Below, piece by piece: positions 58,901 to 64,000 of a DNA stretch of 64,000 nt; the stretch's first letter is position 1; each line of letters begins with the position of its first letter. A model generated the notes under the pieces. That model searched no databases, had not been told where the DNA came from, and saw only the letters and a list, made by a program, of their open reading frames with translations. The DNA is taken from NCBI GenBank assembly GCA_910574455.1, contig CAJSYZ010000007.1, positions 1,116,001 through 1,180,000 of the forward strand, in the 5' to 3' direction. Made by a program: the position numbers and the translations under genes. This DNA is from Trichaptum fuscoviolaceum. Lineage: Eukaryota > Basidiomycota > Agaricomycetes > Hymenochaetales > Trichaptaceae.

Positions 58901-59369
58901 CCTTTGGCTTTTGGTTTTGCTGTTCGAGTCGAGTAGAGACCGTGATCTTGTTGATAGTGATCGTATCATCATTCCAGTTAATCTGGGGCTTCGCTTGTTT
59001 GAACCAAGGTAGTCCTAGAATAACATCGTCGCTTGGAATGTGTGTCCGATAAAAGATTGTTGAGGTTGAATGAGGGTGGGTGAGATTCAATCGAATTCGT
59101 TCTGAAACTGTTCCGTTCTTGTTCAGAGTTCCATCGGCGTTGCTAACTTGTAACGCTTTATCAAGTTTATGCATTTTGATGTTGAGCTTATCAACTAGAT
59201 CTGAGTTGATAAAGTTCAGTTGTGCTCCGGTGTCAAGAAGGGCATTGATAGTGATGAGGCGTCCGTTAACGAGTAATTTGATGGGGATTCGAAATGATGA
59301 GATGTTGCCATTTAGAACGATAGTTTTGAGTTGAACCGGGTTAACCAACTCTGAGCTGTTCAAAAATTT
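55935..59369 (-). CDS. pol: Pol polyprotein with C-terminal chromodomain
   Basis: A 1142-codon open frame to the stop at 55935, entered by -1 frameshift from gag at 59363-59369; its first in-frame codons are not AUG. Domains by residue from 59363: aspartic protease with ALLDTGAQLNFI (44-47 DTGA); reverse transcriptase 200-400 with VYMDDLL (349-352); RNase H 490-615 (YLETDAS; LTYWRQPQRLTPRQARW); integrase with an HHCC zinc finger (H726, H733, C763, C766) and catalytic D798, D859, E895; a GPF-type module near 1029; chromodomain 1087-1140 (YLIKWLGYPTSNNTWAPEDA). Together these copy element RNA to DNA and insert it. Chromodomains steer such elements to marked chromatin. No internal stop or missing catalytic residue is seen, so it appears functional. 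Confidence 0.96.
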   Translation of the reverse strand, partial: KFLNSSELVNPVQLKTIVLNGNISSFRIPIKLLVNGRLITINALLDTGAQLNFINSDLVDKLNIKMHKLDKALQVSNADGTLNKNGTVSERIRLNLTHPHSTSTIFYRTHIPSDDVILGLPWFKQAKPQINWNDDTITINKITVSTRLEQQNQKPKEKLNIPDEYLEYADIFSENEIQTYPPARPYDMEIKTLPSFVPKIHKPYPVPYHQQPILTTLIDDLLNKGFIKESNSPMASPFFFIDKKDGTLRPVQDYRYLNSHTVKDAYPMPNSQQLLDQLRGSKYFTTLDIRQGYHNIRIKESDQWKAAFVCNRKLYQPTVMFFGLCNSPAVFQRFMNDILAEQIRQNKVIVYMDDLLIHAPTLKQLIENTKEVFQILKDNKLYVKPAKCRFHQLEVPFLGYIISESKIKTDPSKIQGILDWTTPKCLKDVRSFTGFTNFYRRFIPNYATICRPLDQLKRKDTPFVWTDKCEKAFQTLKELFSKEPLLMQPDPHKPFYLETDASAVATGAALRQHDENGQLKPIGYISQALNPTQRNWQIYDRELFAIIRALQMWRHYLLGSPHTVTIHCDHKNLTYWRQPQRLTPRQARWQNELSRYNYKIQAIPGKHMIQSDALSRHADHFKTEGELSNEVTLLPGKVFLKEMELLATRIEEAEEDDRNIIDVDDLHLQIRKETGDIQEAMSLLQKELPLTKPKMTDFTIKDQLVHFRNKIYVPRNTEIMRNLLRLYHDLPTRNHPGVANTMEQIRRTYYWPRMQQFVTKYIQGCAICQQMKINHHPLVPPLNPIIADKDTYPFATVNIDFITDLPESDGFDSICVIVDHDCTKAIVLTPCTKTITALDTAQLYFDNVYRRFGLPRKIISDRGPQFASMVFRQLCRLLHIKQAMSTAYHPQTDGQAERSNQEIEAYFRIYAANHPHLWSKYIPLMEFTHNNRKHSTTEQTPFRLLMEYDPTSFPSEKSELDSNIPTLKNRLSKILELRNDAEAALTLAQEYQREAQSTHFKPLYIGQSVWLEARNLRRTGLPSKFQSKREGPFVIKRKLRDNVYELELPRTWKIHPVFHASLLTPHTETVEHGPAYSKPPPDLIDGEEEFEVEAILQHKGAPNRRKYLIKWLGYPTSNNTWAPEDALKHSEELLSAYKEWHKLK
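59360..59369 (-). promoter_or_regulatory. -1 ribosomal frameshift site between gag and pol
   Basis: On the minus strand the gag frame reads GCA AAT TTT TGA. The heptamer A AAT TTT (59369-59363) fits the canonical X XXY YYZ rule in the correct frame and directly precedes the gag stop TGA (59362-59360). A -1 slip gives AAA TTT TTG AAC, the first codons of the pol frame. A downstream stimulatory structure was not modelled. Confidence 0.9.
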
Positions 59370-60526
59370 GCAGCATCGTAGTTGCCATATTCATCGAAAT
59401 CTTCATTGTCGAGTTCGTCCAAAGTGTTGAATAGTTCCTCTCGAGACTGATCATCAAGATTGGTAATAATCTCGTTGATTTGATATGCCTTGTCTTCCAG
59501 GGTGTCCGTTTCATCATAGTCATCGTCATCCACTTCCATTGCATTGATTCGGGGCTTGAATCTGCGTTTAGCACCTGGGAAGCGTCCTTGGGGTTTTCCT
59601 CTAGGTTTGAAAGAGTTCCTAGGACGGGATGGGCGTTTGGGACATTTGTTCGCCATATGACCGGGTTTTTCGCAATAGAAACAAAGACCTTTGTCTCTAG
59701 CTTCCTTCTGCTTCTCTGGGGTGAGCTTGTTGAAATACATAGCATTGATATTGAATTCTTCCATCTTGTCTTCGAGTGAAGGTTCCGATTCCGGTTCCGG
59801 GTCGGAGTCAACTTCCATTTCATGAATTCGATATCTGCGATTGAATCGGCGTTTCGGATAGCTGTACTTTTTCCTAAAGAATTGTGAAGGTTTCTGTTGA
59901 TGAGGGGGATTCATCCTTTCGTATTGTAGACCGAATTTGAGGGCATTTTCATAGTACGGGTCCATGAGGGGTTTGCCTGCTGTGTCCTTTGCCATATTGT
60001 CTTCAATTCGGATTAGTTCCCTTTGGATCGAAATTGGAAGGCCTTTCTTGAACAGATTGGTAAGAACTGTGGTGTCTTCGATTCCTGCATCATAAGCTAG
60101 TCGTTGGAATTCATAGACATATTGATCTGTGCGCATGGCGGGGGTTTGCTTGAGTTTCATAAGTTCTTCATATGCATCTGCAATGTAGTCTGCAGATATG
60201 AAGTGTTCACGAAAATCTTTCTTGAATTTTGCCCAAGTATAATCCCATGGTTTTCCGTCGGCTAGTTTCTTGTTTCCTTTGGTAATGATGCTGTTTATGA
60301 AGGTACCAGCTGATCCTAGATTGCAGAATGTGGCTGCAAGTCGAACCTTGTCTTCATCTGTAGTGTAACCGGGTGTGAGAATGATGTAGTTCTCCATGAG
60401 ATCGAGCCATCGTCTAGCATCCTTGCGACTGCCATCGAAGTTGAATGGTTTATTTGCTCCATTTCTGCGTTCTTCGATTTTGTCCGGGGGTCCAGATGTG
60501 TTGGCTGCTCCTCCAGAAGTTCCCAT
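59360..60526 (-). CDS. gag: Gag nucleocapsid protein
   Basis: ATG at 60526 (MGTSGGAANTSGPPDKIEER), 388 codons. It has the retrotransposon gag core (ARRWLDLMENYIILTPGYTT; FKKDFREHFISADYIADAYE; LFKKGLPISIQRELI), then a basic tract and one CCHC zinc knuckle (CFYCEKPGHMANKC), then an acidic tail. The same frame stays open upstream of this ATG to 61384 and encodes plausible gag-like sequence (Pro-rich; a helix KRSVKSLTDRLEALKLRG; WYRARGFHSEYIYFSKQGRE) but has no AUG there. Translation may start at 60526, or a longer gag may be made by splicing or recoding. Gag packages element RNA into particles in the cytoplasm. Confidence 0.9.
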   Translation of the reverse strand: MGTSGGAANTSGPPDKIEERRNGANKPFNFDGSRKDARRWLDLMENYIILTPGYTTDEDKVRLAATFCNLGSAGTFINSIITKGNKKLADGKPWDYTWAKFKKDFREHFISADYIADAYEELMKLKQTPAMRTDQYVYEFQRLAYDAGIEDTTVLTNLFKKGLPISIQRELIRIEDNMAKDTAGKPLMDPYYENALKFGLQYERMNPPHQQKPSQFFRKKYSYPKRRFNRRYRIHEMEVDSDPEPESEPSLEDKMEEFNINAMYFNKLTPEKQKEARDKGLCFYCEKPGHMANKCPKRPSRPRNSFKPRGKPQGRFPGAKRRFKPRINAMEVDDDDYDETDTLEDKAYQINEIITNLDDQSREELFNTLDELDNEDFDEYGNYDAANF

Positions 60527-61380
60527 TGGTGGCGATGGAGGTGGAGGTGGCGGTTCAGGGGTTGGGGAATTAGACTTTTTGGGTTTGTGGTCAGGGTCGA
60601 AGGGATCGACGTAGTCTAATTTGTCTTCTTCCTTCTTCGGAGGTTCTTCTTCCTGCTTCGGAGGTCTTTCTGGTGCTTTTCCTTTGTCTACAGATGGGGG
60701 TGTATCTGATACTCCTCTAAGTTTGAGGGCTTCAAGTCGATCTGTTAGAGACTTGACTGATCGCTTGGATTGCTCAATTTCAACGTCAACTTTAGGTTTA
60801 TCCGTGCCTAAGATGGAGGGTCCTGCAAGCGATTGGCTGTGTCTATGCCGGGTGGGGCTTGCGAGTAAAGGATGAGCAACTGGGGAAGTTTCTTCCTTGG
60901 GTAAGTGAGTAGAAGGTCGGGGAGTATTGGGGTTGGGTTGGGTGGTAGGAGGTGGGGTACTTGGGGGTGCAACTGGGGATGTGGCTGCAGTTAATGCGGT
61001 AGATTGTGAAGTGTTTGTATCAAGCGGTGAAGGGGGGAGTAAGTGGGTAAGAGTAAGAGGGGATGGTCTGGACTGGGGTTGATTTAGTCCGTGTAACTCT
61101 TGGTAATGTTCCTCAGCGTCTTCCGGGTCAACTGCTTGATAATTTGTGTTGTATCTGCGGTAAAATTCTCCGGGGTGATGTCGATATCTTTTTGGAATAG
61201 CTTTCCACTCTCTTCCTTGCTTGCTGAAGTAGATGTATTCGGAATGAAATCCTCGAGCTCTATACCAACAGCGTTCCGAGTAGTCGAAGTATGAATTTTC
61301 CGGGGGGTAGGGAGGTAGTGATTCAAACGAGGTGTCAAGGTGAGGGGTGTCCGGTAGTTGTGATCGAGGTGCCAGAGTGT

Positions 61381-62506
61381 CTAATCAGTAGTTTGGATTC
61401 CGTTGGTCTGATACTGTGCCGGAATCGGGGGTACTGGGGGAATAGGGGTGGCTTGTCGAATGGGACGGTTTGGGGGGGAAATGAGTGGAATGTCACTTGG
61501 GGATAGGCTAGGTTGACAACCGCAGCGATTGATATAGGTTTGAACGTCTTCTTCAACGTCAGGCCAATAGCAAACGTAATCTAGATGTTCCCTAGTGGTT
61601 TGGACTGTGTAATGATAGTTGGTTTCCGGATGGATGTGTGCTGCGTATATAAGATCGTTTCGAAGGGCTTGGTTGCTTCCAACGTAGGCTCGTCCTTCTG
61701 TCCAAATTAAGTCTACCCTTAGTTTCCAATTGGTGGGGAATCGACGGTTTCGGATAAGAAATGCCAATGATGTGATTACTGAATCTCCGTCGTAGCTTTT
61801 CTTGATTCGTTGATCTAGTCCGTTGAGTTTCAGAAGTCTAAAGTTCTCTGCAATTTCTGTTTCGTCTGATATACCGGGTTGGATGGGGTGGAGTCGACTA
61901 GTTCTGGGGATGATTAGATTTGCCAGGTTGCCTATTTGATTTATGAATAGAGCTACTAAGTCTTCTTCTGATCCTTCTGAGGTGGGATTGGAATGGTCCA
62001 GGGGTAGGTGTGTCGAGCTGGATGGGTGAACCTAGAAGGGGGATGGGAGTTCCTTCGCGTTTGATTCTTGTTTGATCGGAGGGGGAGGGGGTGTATGCTG
62101 TTCCTGGATCCTTTGAGTAACAGGTGTTACAGGTGGTAATTGCCTGTTATATGTTCCTATTTCGCTTGTCCAATAGTGTTGAGGATCTTCGAAGTTAGAT
62201 GATGCTGAGCTAAGATAGGTTTCCCTTGTGAATTCTTGTCCGAGTCGAGGGGCTGGGTACGAAGTAACAAATGGATTGGTTACTATGCTTTCTCGAGCTT
62301 CGGATGGGGGTTCTGCTCTTGTTGTCTGCTCTGTATCAGATAGTTCGAGTTCAGATGGGGTGTGGGGTGGGGTAGAGTTGGTGGGGATGTCTGTGATGCG
62401 GACGGGGTCAAAGATAAAAATCTCCTGCACGTCTTCCAACAATCTTTCCGTATGATTGGCGACTCGTATTAAGACCTTCAGGTTGGGCACTTCCTTGGGT
62501 GATCTC
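61381..62506 (-). CDS. Pre-gag open frame with one in-frame UAG and an H2C2-like motif
   Basis: One reading frame is open from about 62506 to the TAG at 61381-61383, interrupted only by a single UAG at 62032-62034. The first part reads LIRVANHTERLLEDVQEIFI and is then Pro/Ser-rich. After the UAG comes compact sequence (EDLVALFINQIGNLANLIIP; GDSVITSLAFLIRNRRFPTN; LRVDLIWTEGRAYVGSNQAL) and DLIYAAHIHPETNYHYT followed by YWPDVEEDVQTYINRCGCQ, which resembles the H2C2 zinc domain preceding retroviral-type integrases, though with C-x-C rather than C-x-x-C. No AUG opens the frame. It may be a decayed gene, a spliced leader exon, or a recoded protein. Location: between the 5' LTR and gag. Confidence 0.5.
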
Positions 62507-63092
62507 TTCCCTTGAGCTACTTGTTGTTACAACACGAGTGGGTTCTCCTAACTCTCTTCTCGAGTGCTCGTCCGGTATGTTACTTCGGTTCGCTGGATAA
62601 CAACTTCCTGTTGTGTTCACCGGTATTTCTGTCGTCAACGAGTGAAGCTATGTCTCTTTGGATCTTCGCTATATGCGTCTAGCAGTTTCACTAGGTGGAT
62701 CGGACCGTTCCTCTGCTTGCTTTCTTCTCTTCAAGTTACCTGGGCTGGCTCTGCTTTCTGATCGGGTCGCGAACCTCAAATCCCGCTTACACCAACCTTA
62801 ATGTAACAAGGACCGTTAATTCTGGGCGTGAACCTGCTTAATGCTTCGGGTCTGTTTCGAGCGTCTGTGTAGTTGAATACACAACACAAGTTATGTGTCA
62901 ATTGTATGTCGTTCAAGTTCTTTCTTTCCTACTTTGAAAGGTTAGCAATCAATGGCCAGTTGTTCACTTACTTTGAAAGTATTCCGGATTAGTTCTTGTA
63001 GGGTGGATTGTTTAATTCCGATGGGTGGAAAGTGGAGTCAAGTGCAATAGTCTTGGCTGCTTTCCAGGTTATGGAAAGAAGTCAATCCTAAT
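62507..63092. other. Retroelement 5' leader
   Basis: Between the 5' LTR (element orientation) and the pre-gag frame. Only short open frames; should hold the primer-binding and packaging signals. No TGG-starting tRNA-complementary site is seen next to the LTR. Confidence 0.5.
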
Positions 63093-63628
63093 TGTTACGT
63101 TCACGGCTTCGGAGACTTATCACGGAAATGATAAGTGACAAAAGCGTTGTTTGTGAACAAACAAGTGGTGAGATAAGAGTGGGCGCTTTAACGAGGCTCT
63201 CTTAAGCTCGGAAGTCGTGGGTGAACAGAGTCTTTGGCACGATGGTGTGAAAGACTATAGGAGGATTGACTTAAGTGTCATCCTGGGGCGATATGTACAG
63301 GGTTTATATACTACAGAGGAGAGAAACATAAATAGAACACGCTTCTGGGGCTAGCTGGGGCTAACTGGGGCTAACTGGGGCTAACTAGGGCTAACTGTGA
63401 AACAGGGGAAATGGGGCTAACTGGGGCTACGTAGGGCTAACTGGGGCTATGGTAAAGCGAAGGGGCAATGTAAACAAAGAGGCAGTAAAAGGGGGCTACC
63501 TGGGGCACCGAAGGTTAAAGGTAAAAAGGTTAAATGGTAAAGTCCGAGGGATAAAGGTAAGCGTAGCCTAATCGGGTTACGTGAGGTAAACAAAGGTAAA
63601 TAAGGGTCCGCATGCTTGATGCATAACA
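63093..63628 (-). repeat. LTR (5' LTR in element orientation)
   Basis: 536 bp, same sequence as 52621-53157 apart from a one-base deletion near its left end. It should carry the element promoter, acting leftward. Confidence 0.95.
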
Positions 63629-63633
63629 TCCGT
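63629..63633. repeat. Target-site duplication, right copy (TCCGT)
   Basis: Identical to 52616-52620. Confidence 0.95.
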
Positions 63634-64000
63634 ACACCTAGTCTTGGCCCTGGGTCGGCATAAAGTACTGGACAAAAACACAATAGGAAAGCCTATCGGT
63701 GCCCTCGCTCTTGCGGCAACCGCGGTATCTATCTACTTCAGTTCTTATAGTGGCTTTATTCGCTGAACTTCTCATGAACAGGTCAAGGTTGCAATCGACA
63801 AGCAGGTGGCCCGGTTGCAAAAGATCAAAGAAGAGTTTGGTGGCGCTGAGTGGTACTTCACCAGTGCTCTATGGCAGCCTCATACGGACGACTATGTTAA
63901 CTTATTGTCGAATTCCTCGTTTTTTACTGAATCAAACTGGGAGAAGGTCCGATCCCGCCTAGCAGCTTACAATTCCATTGAAGATTTTAGTGCGGGAAAG
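63634..64000 (+). CDS. Coiled-coil / micro-exon gene, 3' part (runs off the edge)
   Basis: Continuation of the exon cut at 52620. Read from the duplicated TCCGT, the frame gives SVHLVLALGRHKVLDKNTIG and KPIGALALAATA, then a donor GTATCT and a 57-nt intron ending AACAG at 63780. The next exon encodes VKVAIDKQVARLQKIKEEFG, GAEWYFTSALWQPHTDDYVN and NWEKVRSRLAAYNSIEDFSA to the edge. The frame agrees with that left of the retrotransposon, showing a single gene before insertion. Function unknown. Confidence 0.8.

Larger units (their letters stand above)
52621..63628 (-). mobile_element. Ty3/gypsy chromovirus LTR retrotransposon, 11,008 bp
   Basis: Two LTRs bound the element: 52621-53157 (537 bp) and 63093-63628 (536 bp), both TGTTA..TAACA and differing only by one A (CGGAAGAC versus CGGAGAC near the start) in my reading. 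A perfect 5-bp duplication TCCGT flanks it. Coding is on the minus strand in the order pre-gag frame, gag, pol (protease, reverse transcriptase, RNase H, integrase, chromodomain), extra frames. The near-identity of the LTRs means a very recent insertion. It interrupts an exon of the gene spanning 49030 to the right edge. Just inside the right LTR (5' side of the element) the minus strand reads ATTAGGATTGACTTC with no TGG, so a standard tRNA primer site is not evident. Before the left LTR a purine-rich AGAGACAGGG may be the polypurine tract. Confidence 0.97.

Overview
The window looks like nuclear DNA of a mushroom-forming fungus (Agaricomycete, Basidiomycota). Nearly every recognisable gene is cut by many GT..AG introns of about 45-60 nt. 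The gene set (GH74 xyloglucanase, GMC oxidoreductase, TAP-like hydrolase, F-box protein, AVL9 homolog) and the mobile elements (Plavaka-type transposase, Ty3 chromovirus) point the same way. All exon models are hand-derived from splice sites and protein-family patterns. No searches were run.

Layout. 1-6.5 kb: two tandem paralogs of a basidiomycete membrane-protein family on the minus strand, separated by a nested inverted-repeat element (2.9-3.5 kb). 8.1-30.8 kb: ordinary host genes: secreted GH74 (+), F-box/coiled-coil protein (+), alpha/beta hydrolase (-), GMC oxidoreductase (-), AVL9 (+), and two unrecognised multi-pass membrane proteins (-). From about 30.8 kb rightward no standard host gene is seen. 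The sequence becomes a mosaic of transposon genes, a LINE remnant, unknown long genes, and islands built from a small vocabulary of self-complementary words (TACTAGTA, ACTTGAAGTT, CACTGGCAGTG, CCGAGTCGG, GCCTGAGGC types).

The mobile half holds a 988-codon intronless gene of unknown function (36.9-39.9 kb), an unknown acidic gene (41.4-43.2 kb), an apparently complete Plavaka transposase (43.5-47.6 kb), and a coiled-coil/micro-exon gene that starts at 49.0 kb and runs off the right edge. That last gene is split by an 11,008-bp LTR retrotransposon (52,621-63,628) with almost identical LTRs and a perfect TCCGT target duplication. Closing the insertion restores an open exon. The retroelement has gag, a textbook -1 frameshift heptamer directly before the gag stop, pol with a C-terminal chromodomain, an extra open frame upstream of gag, and about 2.5 kb of extra open frames between pol and the 3' LTR.

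The most unusual signal is the word vocabulary. The same words fill intergenic islands, lie inside an intron, and have been exonised in frame in at least three genes. I suspect they are subterminal repeats of the Plavaka/CACTA-like elements, but this is inference.
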